NCBI GenBank assembly: GCA_016875405.1
Contig: VGRJ01000023.1
Coordinates: 1 to 51,809, forward strand
Reading direction: 5' to 3'
Length of the DNA stretch: 51,809 nt
DNA from: Deltaproteobacteria bacterium
Lineage (GTDB): Bacteria > Myxococcota_A > Polyangia > Polyangiales > Polyangiaceae
Position 1 is the first letter of the stretch. Every line of letters starts with the position of its first letter. A model generated the notes under the pieces. It had not been told where the DNA came from. It searched no databases and saw only the letters and a program-made list of their open reading frames with translations. Position numbers and translations under genes: made by a program. Shown one piece after another: positions 18,601 through 26,746 of this stretch.

Positions 18601-21600
18601 AGTCCGCACTTGCTGGCAGAGCAGACCTGCCCCGCCGCGCAGGCGATTGTGCATTGGCCGCAGTGGCCGACGTCGGTCGACAAGTTCACGCAGTCGCTGC
18701 CGCACTTCGTGGTGCCGCCGACGCAGGTGGCCCCGCACTTCCCCGACGAGCACACCTCGCCTGTCGGGCAGGCGTTGCCACAGGCGCCGCAGTTCTCTGG
18801 GTCGACCTTCACATCGACGCAGTCGGCGCCGCACTTCGTCGTGCCACCCGAGCAGGTGAGCTTGCAGGCGCCAGCGTCGCAGCCCTCGCCAGGCGCGCAC
18901 GCGACGCCGCAGGTGCCGCAGTTTTGTTCGTCGAGGTCGAGGTCGACGCACTCCGCGCCGCACTTCGTCGTGCCGCCCCCGCAGGTGAGGCCGCACTTTC
19001 CGAAGGAGCACACCTCGGTCGCCTTGCAGACGTTCCCGCACGCCCCGCAGTTGCCAGGATCGCTCGCGACGTCGACGCAAGCATCGCCGCACTTCGTCGA
19101 CCCGCCGCCGCACGTGAGACCACACTTGCTGGCCGAGCAGACCTCGCCCGCGGCGCAAGGAAGCCCGCAGAAGCCGCAGTTGCCAGGGTCGACCTTGACG
19201 TCGACGCACGCGTTGCCGCAGAGCGTCGTGCCGCCGTTGCAGGTGAGGCCGCACTTGCCGGCCGAGCAGACCTGACCCGACACGCAAGCCTCGCCGCACT
19301 TCCCGCAGTTCGCAGGGTCGACCGACAGCGAGACGCAGGCCTCGCCACACTTTGCCGTGCCGCCCGAGCAATCGGCGGCGCACTTGCCGAGCGAGCAGAC
19401 CTGCCCGGCCGCGCAGCCGTTTCCACATAGGCCGCAGTTCGAGGGATCGACGTCGAGGTCGACGCACTGGGTGCCGCACTTCTCGGTGCCGCCGTTGCAG
19501 GTGAGGCCGCAGACGCCGTTTGAGCACACTTCACCGACGCCGCACGCGTTGCCACAACCGCCGCAATTCTCGGGGTCGAGGTCGAGGTCGACGCACTCCG
19601 TGCCGCACTTCTTGGTGCCGCCGACGCAGGTGAGGCCGCACTTGCCAGACGAGCAGACCTGGCCGGCGGGACAGGCGGTGTCACACGCGCCGCAGTTCGC
19701 GGGGTCGAAGCGAACATCGACGCACTCGGTCCCGCAGAGGCTCGTGCCGGCGCTGCAGCTCGTCGCGCAGACACCGTTCGAGCACACCTCGCCCGACGCA
19801 CACGCCTTACCGCACTGGCCGCAGTGGGCGGCGTCCTTCGTGAGGTTCACGCACTCGCTGCCGCACAAGGTCGTCCCGCCGACGCAGTCGACGCCGCAGG
19901 AGCCTGCCGAGCAGACCTCGCCGGCCCCGCAGGCGTCCGCGCACGAGCCGCAGTTCGACGGGTCCAGCTTGGTGTCCACGCACTCGTCGCCGCAGCGGGT
20001 CGTGCCGCCCGAGCACTTCAGCGAGCACGTACCGTTCGAGCAGACCTCACCCGACTTACAGACCGTGCCGCACTTGCCGCAGTGGGCCGCATCGGACTTG
20101 ACGTTGACGCACTCGGTGCCGCACTTCGTCGTGCCGCCGACGCACGAGATCGAGCACCCTCCGCTCGAGCACACCAGATCGGGCGGACACGCGAGGCCAC
20201 ACATCCCGCAGTTCTGCGGGTCGAGGCGGACGTCGACGCACTCGAGGCCGCACTTCGTCGTGCCGCCGGAACAGTCGAGGCCACAGGTCCCGTTCGAGCA
20301 GACCTCACCCGGCCCGCACACCGTCGCGCAGGTCCCGCAGTGCGCCGGATCGAGGTCGAGGTCGACGCAGCTCTGCCCGCACTTCGTCGTGCCGCCGGAG
20401 CAGCCGAGCGCGCAGGTGCCGTTCGAGCAGACCTCGCCGGACTTGCAGGCGGTGCCGCACGCGCCGCAGTTCGACGGATCGACCTTCACGTCGACGCAGC
20501 TCTGTCCGCACTTCGCGGTGCCGCCGAGGCACTCGAACGCGCACTTGCCCGACGAGCAAAATTCTCCCGCCGGGCACGCCGCTCCGCACATGCCGCAGTT
20601 CGCGGGGTCAAAGGCGGGGTCAACGCACTTGCCGCCGCACTTCTCGGTGCCGCCGACGCAGTTGGTGGAGCACTGCCCCGCCGAGCACAGCTCGCCTGCG
20701 CCACACGCGTTCCCGCAGGTCCCGCATTGGGCCGGATCGACAGCGAGGTCGACGCACTTGCCGCCGCACTTCGCGGTCCCGCCCGCGCAGGTGAGACCAC
20801 ACTTTCCGTTCGAGCAGACCTCGCCGGCCTTGCACGACACGCCGCACATGCCGCAGTTTGTCGCGTCGAGCGAGGGGTCAACGCACTTGGTCCCGCATTT
20901 CACCGAACCGCCGGCGCAGTCGAGCGCGCACTTGCCGGCGGAGCAAACCTCACCAGGAGCGCACGCCTTGCCGCACTCGCCGCAGTTCGTCGCGTCCACG
21001 GTGACGTCGACGCACTTGCCGCCGCACTTGGTCGAGCCACCGACGCAATCGAGGAGGCAAGCCCCGCTTGAGCAGACCTGACCGGGCGCACACGCCTCGC
21101 CGCACGAGCCGCAATTCGCGGGGTCAGACTCGGTGTCGACGCACTTGGTCCCGCACTTCACCGAGCCGCCGACGCAGTCGAGCGCGCATTTTCCGCCGGT
21201 GCAGACCTCGCCCGCGCCGCAGGCCTTGCCGCACTCGCCGCAGTTCTTCGGATCGACGGTCACGTCGACGCACTTCGATCCGCACTTGGTCGTGCCGCCC
21301 GAGCAATCGAGCGCGCAGAGCCCAGCCGAGCAGAACTCGCCTGCGGGGCACGAGACCTCACACGAGCCGCAGTGCGCGGGGTCGAGCGACAGATCGAAAC
21401 ATTTCGTCCCGCACTTTTCCGTCCCGCCTGCACACGACGTCGCGCAGCTCCCGTTCGAGCACACCTCGCCGGGGGCGCACTTCTCGCCGCAGCTACCGCA
21501 GTTCAGCGGATCGACCGAGAGATCGACGCAGATGTCCCCGCACTGAGTCGTGCCGCCGATACACTCGTTGCCACACGTCCCCGCCGAGCAGAACTCGTCG

Positions 21601-22070
21601 CTCGCGCACTTCTCGCCGCATTTCCCGCAGTTCTTGGGATCGACCGAGAGATCGACGCAGCGATCGCCGCACTTCTCGGTGCCACCGACGCAGTTGATAC
21701 CGCACTTGCCGGCCGAACAGACCTCGCCCTCGGGACACTTGACCGCGCAATTGCCGCAGTGGCTCGGGTCGAGCTCGAGATCGGCGCAGGTGCCGTCACA
21801 GCTCACCTTCCCGCCGGAGCAGGCATCGACGCAGGCCGACGCAACGCACGTCTGACCATCGGGGCAGGCGGTCCCACACGCGCCGCAGTTCTTCGAGTCG
21901 TTCGCCGGGTCCGAGCAGACGCCGTTGCAGACCTGACGAGGCGCGACGCAGTTGGTGTTTGGCTTGAACGGGTCGGCCTTCGTCTCGTCCTGGGAGCCGC
22001 ACGCGCCGAAGGTGCCGAGGACAAAGAGGACCAAGCCTAGGAGTAAGAAGCGCTTCAAGTGGAACGACAT
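15654..22070 (-). CDS. Giant cysteine-rich repeat lipoprotein with RCC1-like C-terminal propeller
   Basis: A 2138-residue exported lipoprotein. Residues 1-24 are a signal peptide ending in the lipobox GTFGAC, so Cys24 is the predicted lipid anchor. Residues 38-1714 are 39 contiguous repeats of exactly 43 residues, each with eight cysteines in the pattern CxxxxxxC-x3-C-x9-C-x2-C-x3-C-x5-C-x4-C; a typical unit begins GLTCGGGTTKCGAECVDL. The last 424 residues hold seven RCC1-type repeats with HxCA and KCWG motifs, the number expected for a closed seven-bladed propeller. By count there are about 327 cysteines. Repeats resemble the Stig1-type motif (CVD..DP.NCG.CG..C). Start ATG 22070 is preferred over an in-frame start at 22151 because it places the signal peptide at the N-terminus and follows a GGAG. 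Probably a surface stalk or adhesin; function unknown. Confidence 0.9.
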   Translation of the reverse strand: MSFHLKRFLLLGLVLFVLGTFGACGSQDETKADPFKPNTNCVAPRQVCNGVCSDPANDSKNCGACGTACPDGQTCVASACVDACSGGKVSCDGTCADLELDPSHCGNCAVKCPEGEVCSAGKCGINCVGGTEKCGDRCVDLSVDPKNCGKCGEKCASDEFCSAGTCGNECIGGTTQCGDICVDLSVDPLNCGSCGEKCAPGEVCSNGSCATSCAGGTEKCGTKCFDLSLDPAHCGSCEVSCPAGEFCSAGLCALDCSGGTTKCGSKCVDVTVDPKNCGECGKACGAGEVCTGGKCALDCVGGSVKCGTKCVDTESDPANCGSCGEACAPGQVCSSGACLLDCVGGSTKCGGKCVDVTVDATNCGECGKACAPGEVCSAGKCALDCAGGSVKCGTKCVDPSLDATNCGMCGVSCKAGEVCSNGKCGLTCAGGTAKCGGKCVDLAVDPAQCGTCGNACGAGELCSAGQCSTNCVGGTEKCGGKCVDPAFDPANCGMCGAACPAGEFCSSGKCAFECLGGTAKCGQSCVDVKVDPSNCGACGTACKSGEVCSNGTCALGCSGGTTKCGQSCVDLDLDPAHCGTCATVCGPGEVCSNGTCGLDCSGGTTKCGLECVDVRLDPQNCGMCGLACPPDLVCSSGGCSISCVGGTTKCGTECVNVKSDAAHCGKCGTVCKSGEVCSNGTCSLKCSGGTTRCGDECVDTKLDPSNCGSCADACGAGEVCSAGSCGVDCVGGTTLCGSECVNLTKDAAHCGQCGKACASGEVCSNGVCATSCSAGTSLCGTECVDVRFDPANCGACDTACPAGQVCSSGKCGLTCVGGTKKCGTECVDLDLDPENCGGCGNACGVGEVCSNGVCGLTCNGGTEKCGTQCVDLDVDPSNCGLCGNGCAAGQVCSLGKCAADCSGGTAKCGEACVSLSVDPANCGKCGEACVSGQVCSAGKCGLTCNGGTTLCGNACVDVKVDPGNCGFCGLPCAAGEVCSASKCGLTCGGGSTKCGDACVDVASDPGNCGACGNVCKATEVCSFGKCGLTCGGGTTKCGAECVDLDLDEQNCGTCGVACAPGEGCDAGACKLTCSGGTTKCGADCVDVKVDPENCGACGNACPTGEVCSSGKCGATCVGGTTKCGSDCVNLSTDVGHCGQCTIACAAGQVCSASKCGLECSGGTLKCGDECVNVKSDRANCGMCGTVCKAGELCSNGVCQLSCSGGTTKCGGDCVDTKIDAANCGACGTACAAGEVCSNGVCSLTCAGGTTKCGGDCVDVKSDPANCGKCATACASDEVCSNGSCGLTCSGGKTKCGGDCVDVKSDPANCGQCGKACAAGQLCSQGVCGTTCATGTTKCGTECADLTDDASNCGSCGNQCASGEVCSGGACGLNCAGGTTRCGDTCVTLKNDPANCGMCKESCAVGQLCSGGLCGLDCVGGTTECFDSCVDLQNDPLNCGMCGVACPAGQVCSVGQCGTSCSGGTTKCGLGCVDLKLDPVNCGACGNACPTGQVCANGVCGVSCNGGTTKCGAECVDLMFDPENCGICANACPSNEVCSKGDCGVQCSAPTTRCGNACVELTSDNQNCGACGSACSLGKVCSNGSCGFLCAQGTTNCAGECVTLSDDPSNCGQCGNACPMGQDCKTGLCVPGCPVGETRCFTGCVDLKSDFANCGQCNNPCAAGEVCKDGVCDTMCAEGLTNCGGACVDTQNSEKDCGQCGNSCAPGGLCVAGACVTPSKQLVEIVAGQAHACARYFDGNVKCWGLNAHGQLGLGDGLDRGDTPDDMGDVLPFVNLGTGRTAKHLAAGRFHTCAILDNNTVKCWGRNGFGSLGVGDTSPRGDERDEMGDALFPVLLGTGRTAKAIAAGGYHTCAILDDNSVKCWGNNADGQLGLGDTESRGDEAGEMGDGLPSVDLGANRTAKAIAAGGYHSCALLDDDSLKCWGANGFGQLGYGDVKGRGDDANEMGANLGAIDLGANRKAKSLALGFYFSCAVLDDATLKCWGSNGDGQLGKGNTSHLGDEAGEMGDKLLALDLGANKTAKAVAAGFYHACAVLNDEKLKCWGYNGFGGLGQGDSLTRGDGPNQMGDKLLVVDLGTAKLVKSVTLGIYHSCARLSDDTIKCWGANDRGQLGLGDTTSRGDKPNQMGNVLPPLQLMNL
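15657..16928 (-). repeat. Seven RCC1-like repeats within the cysteine-rich lipoprotein
   Basis: Codes for the C-terminal 424 residues. Each unit is about 58-60 residues and contains G-x-x-H-x-C-A, K-C-W-G, a GQLGLGD-type turn and an RGD or similar pair followed by a D/N-x-MGD motif. KCWG occurs seven times. Confidence 0.85.
16929..21959 (-). repeat. 39 tandem 129-base coding repeats (43-residue, 8-Cys units)
   Basis: The span of 5031 bases equals 39 times 129 exactly, so no unit has gained or lost a codon. Units are diverged from each other at the protein level (conserved cysteines, glycines and NCG; variable elsewhere). The opposite strand stays open over long runs because of the repeat composition, which yields spurious antisense frames. 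Confidence 0.92.
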
Positions 22071-22106
22071 GCGACGATGACTCCGTGCCCCAGCACCTAA
22101 GCGTGG

Positions 22107-22136
22107 ATGATAGCGACGGATGCCGACGCGCCGCAA
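22107..22136 (-). promoter_or_regulatory. Possible promoter of the cysteine-rich lipoprotein gene
   Basis: Minus strand TTGCGG (22131-22136), 18 bases, TATCAT (22107-22112), 37 bases before the ATG at 22070. The -10 matches five of six; the -35 is weak and overlaps a hairpin. Confidence 0.4.
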
Positions 22137-22147
22137 TGGCGCGGCGC
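22128..22147 (-). terminator. Hairpin after the small unknown gene
   Basis: Arms GCGCCGC (22128-22134) and GCGGCGC (22141-22147) around six bases, 14 bases past the stop of the gene ending at 22161. No T tract. Confidence 0.4.
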
Positions 22148-22160
22148 GCATCGTCCCCGG

Positions 22161-22619
22161 TCAGCCCTTTTTTCGGACGCCGTGCACCTGAACCCCGTCG
22201 AGGCGGTAGAGGTACAGCTTTGTCACGCCACGTGCCGCGAGCGGCCTGTCGAGCCCGAGGTAGACGAAGTGCATCTTCCCCTTGCCGGCGGGGTGCTCCT
22301 CGCTCCGATCCTCGCCCGCGTCGGTCATCAGGAACACGCCATCACCGCTCGTCACCTCGAGGTTCGGGAGCGGTCGGAGGAGCACGTCGCTGCGGCCCCA
22401 GCGCACGCTCGCTGCGTCCGACAGCACGAAGCGAGACAGGTTCTCGTCGACGAGGGCGACCATCGGGAGGCACTCGCCGACCTCGTCGAGGTGCTCCGGC
22501 TGGCCGATGTGGAAGTACTTCCGCGGCGGCACGGGTGAGCTCGCGGCTTCGTTCTGCAGGACGGTCAAGCGGCGGAGAAGGGTCATCGAAAAACGCTCGG
22601 GGTCGATCGAACGCAGCAT
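22161..22619 (-). CDS. Hypothetical protein
   Basis: A 152-residue soluble protein I do not recognise. It has no signal peptide or membrane segment. Central sequence FHIGQPEHLDEVGECLPMVAL and the C-terminal half, with several predicted beta strands (VLLRPLPNLEV, GVFLMTD, MHFVYLGL, TKLYLYRLDGVQVHGV), suggest a compact beta-rich fold. I chose ATG 22619 because GAGG lies about nine bases upstream; ATG 22586 is an alternative giving 141 residues. It is divergent from the aldehyde dehydrogenase, with only 64 bases between starts, so the two may share a regulatory region. Confidence 0.7.
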   Translation of the reverse strand: MLRSIDPERFSMTLLRRLTVLQNEAASSPVPPRKYFHIGQPEHLDEVGECLPMVALVDENLSRFVLSDAASVRWGRSDVLLRPLPNLEVTSGDGVFLMTDAGEDRSEEHPAGKGKMHFVYLGLDRPLAARGVTKLYLYRLDGVQVHGVRKKG

Positions 22620-22683
22620 AGCTCGTGACCTCGGAGACACCACCGGCTTGACCGGGCCGCCCGAAACGAGGATACGTCGCGAC

Positions 22684-24222
22684 GTGAGTGAGTTTCCGTG
22701 CCATTCGCCCGTCGACGGCAGTGAGCTGCCGACGATCGAGGCCACCTGTCCGTCGACGGTAGCGAGCCTCGTCGACCGAGCGCGCGGAGCATCCGTAAGC
22801 TGGGGCGACACCGCCCTCGCGCGGCGCGTCGAGCTCATCGCCGAGGTCGAGCGACGGCTCCTGGGGCGCGCGGACGAGATCGCCGCGCTGGTGAGGCTCG
22901 AGGTCGGCAAGCCGCTCGAAGAGGCCTGCCTCGCCGAGGTCCTGCCGAACGCAGACCTCGTCAGCTACTGGTGCGACGCGATCGAGGAGCTCCTCGAGCC
23001 CATCCGGGTCGAGCCGGATCCGCTGAGCTACCCTGGCAAGCACGGCCGCGTGAGCCGCGCGCCACGTGGCGTCGTCGCGCTCGTCACACCCTGGAACTAC
23101 CCCGTCGCGATTCCGCTCCGGACCCTCGTACCGGCGCTGCTCGCGGGGAACGCGGTGGTGTGGAAGCCGAGCGAAGTCACCCCGCGCTCGGGGGCGCTGG
23201 TCGCCGCTCTGTTCGAAGGCCTCGTGCCGAAGGACGTGCTCACGGTGGTTCAGGGCGGTGCCGACGTCGGACGCGCGCTCGTCGAGGCCGCGGTCGACTC
23301 GGTGGTCTTCACGGGCAGCGTCGCGACCGGACGGACGATCGCCCGTAGCTGCGCCGAGCGCTTCATCCCCTGCTCCCTGGAGCTCGGAGGCAAGGACGCC
23401 GCGATCGTCCTCGCCGACTGCGACCTCGAGCGCACCGCGAACGGGCTCGTATGGGGGGCCTTCACGAACGCGGGCCAGAACTGCGCCGCCATCGAGCGCG
23501 TCTACGTCGAGCGCGCGATCGCCGAGCCGCTCATCGAGCGCATCGTCGCGACGACGCGAACGCTCGGCGCCTCGGACGTCGGGGTCCTGACCACGCTCGC
23601 GCAGGCCGAGAAGGTCCGCGAACACCTCCGCGACGCTATCGCCAAGGGCGCCCAGGTGCTCGTCGGAGGCGAGCCCGAGGGCGAGGCGAACCCGCGCGCG
23701 TTTCCGCCGACGGTGCTGAAGATCGAAGGCGATGCAGCGAGCGCGAAGGCGATGACCGACGAGACGTTCGGTCCCCTCTTGCCCATCCAAGTCGTAGAAG
23801 ACCTGGACGAGGCCGTGCGGCTCACGAACGCGTCGAGCTACCAGCTCACGACGAGCGTGTGGACGCGCAACACGTCGCGCGGTGACGCCGTCGCAGCGCA
23901 GCTTCGGAGCGGGATTGTGACGGTGAACAACCACGCCTTCACGGCGGCGCTCGCCTCGACGCCATGGACCGGAGTCGGCGACACCGGGACGGGCGTGACG
24001 AATGGCCCCCACTGCCTGACCAGCCTGACGAGGCCGCGACTCGTCCTTGTCGACACGAACGGCGCGAAGCGCGAGCTGTGGTGGTACCCGTACACCCCGG
24101 CCCTTCGGACGGTCGCCTTCGCGATGGCGGTCGTGCGTGGCGGCGGGGGTCTGGTCGCGCGCCTCGCGGCGCTGCCGCGGCTCGTCGGCGCGCTCGTCCG
24201 ACGACTCCTTGGAAAGAGCTGA
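22684..24222 (+). CDS. Aldehyde dehydrogenase family protein
   Basis: NAD(P)-dependent oxidation of an aldehyde to the acid; specific substrate not determinable. 512 residues. Family motifs in order: TPWNYP and KPSEVTP (cofactor binding), FTGSVATGR, the general-base glutamate in LELGGKD, the catalytic cysteine in GQNCAA, and ETFGPLLPI near the C-terminus. About 80 residues follow the core NNHAF motif, including WYPYTP and a basic, hydrophobic end that could touch membrane. Start set at GTG 22684, preceded by GAGG; longer upstream readings run into the divergent gene and lack family similarity. surE follows after 22 bases on the same strand. Confidence 0.9.
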   Translation: MSEFPCHSPVDGSELPTIEATCPSTVASLVDRARGASVSWGDTALARRVELIAEVERRLLGRADEIAALVRLEVGKPLEEACLAEVLPNADLVSYWCDAIEELLEPIRVEPDPLSYPGKHGRVSRAPRGVVALVTPWNYPVAIPLRTLVPALLAGNAVVWKPSEVTPRSGALVAALFEGLVPKDVLTVVQGGADVGRALVEAAVDSVVFTGSVATGRTIARSCAERFIPCSLELGGKDAAIVLADCDLERTANGLVWGAFTNAGQNCAAIERVYVERAIAEPLIERIVATTRTLGASDVGVLTTLAQAEKVREHLRDAIAKGAQVLVGGEPEGEANPRAFPPTVLKIEGDAASAKAMTDETFGPLLPIQVVEDLDEAVRLTNASSYQLTTSVWTRNTSRGDAVAAQLRSGIVTVNNHAFTAALASTPWTGVGDTGTGVTNGPHCLTSLTRPRLVLVDTNGAKRELWWYPYTPALRTVAFAMAVVRGGGGLVARLAALPRLVGALVRRLLGKS

Positions 24223-24244
24223 GCGCCTCGCGCGCACGAGGACG

Positions 24245-25018
24245 ATGACGACACGCCCGCTGATCCTGCTCTCGAACGACGACGGCTACGACGCTCACGG
24301 GATCCTCGCGCTGCGGGCGGCTCTCGAGACCTTCGCCGACGTGTTCCTGTGCGCGCCGAAGGGCAACCAGAGCGCAGCGAGTCACGCCCTCACGCTCCAC
24401 GGCGTGCTGCGACTCGTGCGTCTCGACGAGCGAACCTACTCGCTCAATGGGACGCCCGCGGACTGCGTCTACGTCGCCCTCCACTCGGGCGAGCGAATTC
24501 TTCCTCGCAGACCGGACCTCGTCGTGAGCGGGATGAACCACGGCCCCAACCTTGGGTCGGACGTCGTGTACTCGGGCACCGTCGCCGCCGCGCGTGAGGG
24601 CGCGCTGCGGGGCATCCCAGCCGTGGCCGTGTCGGCGGACAACGCCGCGGATCGCGAGGTCGCGGCGAAGCTCGGCGCGAGGGTCGTACGCGCGACATGG
24701 GAACTCTTCGGCAGCGCAGACAGCCCTCGCTCGGCGGCCCTCCTCAACGTCAACGTCCCGCCGAACCCGAAGGACGCGCTCATGGCGACGCGGCTTGGGG
24801 CACGCCTCTACGATGACGTCGTCGACTATCGGCTGGATCCCCGAGGCTACGAGTACCTGTGGATCGGCGGCTCCGAGGTGCACCACGATGTCACGGAGGG
24901 GACCGACACGGCGGCGTGGGAGGCCGGCTACGCGAGCGTCACTCCGCTCGCCTACGACCTCTACGCTGGCGCCGAGGCCTTCGACGTCGCGCGCAGCGTG
25001 GTCACCCGCACGGGATGA
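24245..25018 (+). CDS. surE: 5'/3'-nucleotidase SurE
   Basis: Metal-dependent phosphatase acting on nucleoside monophosphates, linked in other bacteria to stationary-phase survival. 257 residues, normal length. The N-terminal metal site is LLSNDDG (Asp12, Asp13), with the remaining ligands in the conserved GTPADCV and SGMNHGPNLGSDVVYSGTV motifs. The start at ATG 24245 is preceded by GAGG and sits 22 bases after the aldehyde dehydrogenase stop, suggesting co-transcription. Convergent with the RHH gene. Confidence 0.95.
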   Translation: MTTRPLILLSNDDGYDAHGILALRAALETFADVFLCAPKGNQSAASHALTLHGVLRLVRLDERTYSLNGTPADCVYVALHSGERILPRRPDLVVSGMNHGPNLGSDVVYSGTVAAAREGALRGIPAVAVSADNAADREVAAKLGARVVRATWELFGSADSPRSAALLNVNVPPNPKDALMATRLGARLYDDVVDYRLDPRGYEYLWIGGSEVHHDVTEGTDTAAWEAGYASVTPLAYDLYAGAEAFDVARSVVTRTG

Positions 25019-25052
25019 GCGCGGCCGTCGAGGCCCCCGAGTCGACGCGACG

Positions 25053-25358
25053 TCATAGGCCGCGCGGCACGGCGTCGAGGTCGACGAGCTCGAGCGCGTG
25101 ACGGAGCAAGGCGCTGCGGTTCGCCTTCGTATAACCCCGACGCTTCAGCTCTTTGACCATGTCGTCGAGCCTCTCGAGCGAGTCGGTGTACATCGAGATG
25201 CAGATCACCTTGTAGTGCGTCGGCTTCTCATCCTTCGCCTTCTCCCCGCCGCCCGGCGCGGCGGCCGAGTTGTAGAAGGTTCCGCGGAGGACTCCCTCGA
25301 CCTCATCGCGATCAAACACGCGCTGCGCGGCGGCCCCAAGATCGTCCGGTGTGCTCAT
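25053..25358 (-). CDS. Ribbon-helix-helix DNA-binding protein, partner of the zinc-finger ParA
   Basis: A 101-residue protein whose C-terminal half matches the ribbon-helix-helix (MetJ/Arc/CopG) pattern: strand HYKVICISMY, helix TDSLERLDDMVKELKRRG and helix NRSALLRHALELVD. The N-terminal half (GAAAQRVFDRDEVEGVLRG, then an Ala/Gly-rich linker) is probably flexible, as in partner proteins such as ParG, whose mobile N-terminus contacts ParA. The ATG at 25358 has GGGAG eight bases upstream. It starts 23 bases after the ParA stop, so the two are very likely one operon, ParA first. The natural reading is a ParA/ParG-like pair, inferred from gene order and fold rather than from sequence identity. 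Confidence 0.75.
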   Translation of the reverse strand: MSTPDDLGAAAQRVFDRDEVEGVLRGTFYNSAAAPGGGEKAKDEKPTHYKVICISMYTDSLERLDDMVKELKRRGYTKANRSALLRHALELVDLDAVPRGL

Positions 25359-25381
25359 GACGTCATCTCCCTTGCTTTTGA

Positions 25382-26731
25382 TCAAGCGGTCTCGGCGGCG
25401 CTCCTCGCCGCGTGGTCGTGGGTCTCGAATGCTCCGCAGAGCAGAGCATCGACGAGCGTGCCGTAGTCATCGGCGCCATGCGTCCCGGGCGCGTGATCGA
25501 AGATCGAGCGGGCCTGGGCAGGCGCCTCCTTGAGCTTGGTCGTCGCTCGGATCGGCGCGAGGCAGCGGTCGCCAAAGTGACCGCGCAGCGTCTCGAGCGC
25601 TTCGCTGCAGATGCGCGCGCGAGAGTCGTAGAACGTGGGTAACACGCCCCAGATCTGGAGCGGGTGGCGGAGCAGGGTGTTCACGTTCTTCACCGTCTTG
25701 ATCACCTGCCTCACGCCGACGAGCGACAGGTAGTCGCAGGCGACCGGCACGAGCACGCTGTCCGCGAGGACGAGCGCGTTCTGATTCATGAGCGACAAGC
25801 TCGGCGAGCAATCGACGATGACGAAGTCGTACGCTTCGGTCACCGCAGCGAGCCGCTGGGACAGCACGCGATCGCGGTTCTGTCGGCCGGCGAGGTAGAG
25901 CTCGGCTGCGGCGAGCGTCTCGTTGGCGGGCAAGAGGTCGAGGCCGGGCCTCAGTGTCTGGATCGCGTCGTCGACGCGGAGCCCCATCACGAGCACGTGG
26001 TAGAGCGACCGGTCGCATTTCGCGCCGAGCGAGACCGCGACGTTGCCTTGAGAGTCCGTGTCCACGAGGAGCACGCGATGGCCGCGGTCGGCGAGCCCAG
26101 CCGCGAGGTTCACGCTGGTGGTCGTCTTTCCCGTGCCGCCCTTGTGGTTGAAGACCGCGATGCGCTTCGGCGCGCGCCGACCTTCGGCGGTCGCCGGTAT
26201 GACGGGGCCCGACGGCGTGCTGCGCGAGCGCCCGCCATCGGCGAAGAACGAGGTCTCGGCGACGTCGGTCGCGACGCCCTTCACCTCTCGGTCGACCAAC
26301 GCGGCTGCGGGACGCGACACCGTTGGCGTCGACATGGACTCACGCATGGGGTCGTTGCTGCGGCGGAGCGGGTGGGGCTCGCGGGCAGGGGGCGGCTCCT
26401 CGAGGGCGAGCGGCGACGGGGTGGCGATGTCGCCGAGGCGCATGCCCTGCGACTCGCGGATGAGCTGCGCCCGGCACGGCATCGAGCACGCGTATCGGCG
26501 CTTGCCCTGCGAGTAGAAGACCTGCGACGCGAGCGCGACCGTGAAGCGCTTCGCGCAGGCGTCGCACGGGACCGAGGTGTCGTCGGTGTCTTGACCGCCA
26601 ACCTGGCTCTTCTCGAGGCACGACTGCGAGCAGAAGAAGACGAAGCCGCCGTTCCGCTCTTCCATTTGGTAGCGGAAGATTACGGCAAAGGTCGTGTCGC
26701 AGACGCTGCAGGACTCACGGATGTCGGCCAC
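25382..26731 (-). CDS. ParA-family ATPase with two N-terminal zinc fingers
   Basis: A 449-residue protein. Residues 8-38 and 56-86 are two fingers with identical spacing C-x2-C-x22-C-x3-C (Cys8/11/34/38 and Cys56/59/82/86), each with an aromatic before the second pair, like TRASH/MYM-type treble clefs. A Pro/Ser-rich linker follows. The ParA/MinD ATPase domain begins near residue 187, with deviant Walker A KGGTGKTTTS (Lys197, Lys202), switch I/Walker A' DTDSQGN and Walker B FVIVDCSPS. The GTG start at 26731 is preceded by GAGGGAGCG. The ATPase would dimerise on ATP and bind DNA non-specifically; the fingers could tether it to a protein or DNA cargo. Distinct from the canonical parA at 36585. 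Confidence 0.85.
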   Translation of the reverse strand: MADIRESCSVCDTTFAVIFRYQMEERNGGFVFFCSQSCLEKSQVGGQDTDDTSVPCDACAKRFTVALASQVFYSQGKRRYACSMPCRAQLIRESQGMRLGDIATPSPLALEEPPPAREPHPLRRSNDPMRESMSTPTVSRPAAALVDREVKGVATDVAETSFFADGGRSRSTPSGPVIPATAEGRRAPKRIAVFNHKGGTGKTTTSVNLAAGLADRGHRVLLVDTDSQGNVAVSLGAKCDRSLYHVLVMGLRVDDAIQTLRPGLDLLPANETLAAAELYLAGRQNRDRVLSQRLAAVTEAYDFVIVDCSPSLSLMNQNALVLADSVLVPVACDYLSLVGVRQVIKTVKNVNTLLRHPLQIWGVLPTFYDSRARICSEALETLRGHFGDRCLAPIRATTKLKEAPAQARSIFDHAPGTHGADDYGTLVDALLCGAFETHDHAARSAAETA

Positions 26732-26746
26732 GGAACGCTCCCTCGG

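Noticed and set aside
19357-21081. Long + strand open frame (574 residues) across the cysteine-rich repeats
   Set aside because: It is the antisense of the 129-base repeat array; its low-complexity repeating PPEQ/PQFxGS composition follows the sense repeats.
16929-21959. Tandem 129-base repeats considered as CRISPR or satellite DNA
   Set aside because: The repeats are contiguous, lack unique spacers and are a continuous reading frame with conserved cysteines.
23061-23070. GCCACGTGGC, a parS-like core
   Set aside because: parS in related bacteria carries the longer GTTCCACGTGGAAC pattern; this site lies inside the aldehyde dehydrogenase gene and lacks the flanks. I found no parS site in the window.
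25019-25065. GCGCGGCC/GGCCGCGC inverted repeat between surE and the RHH gene
   Set aside because: The loop is 31 bases and one arm lies in the RHH coding end; weak as a terminator.
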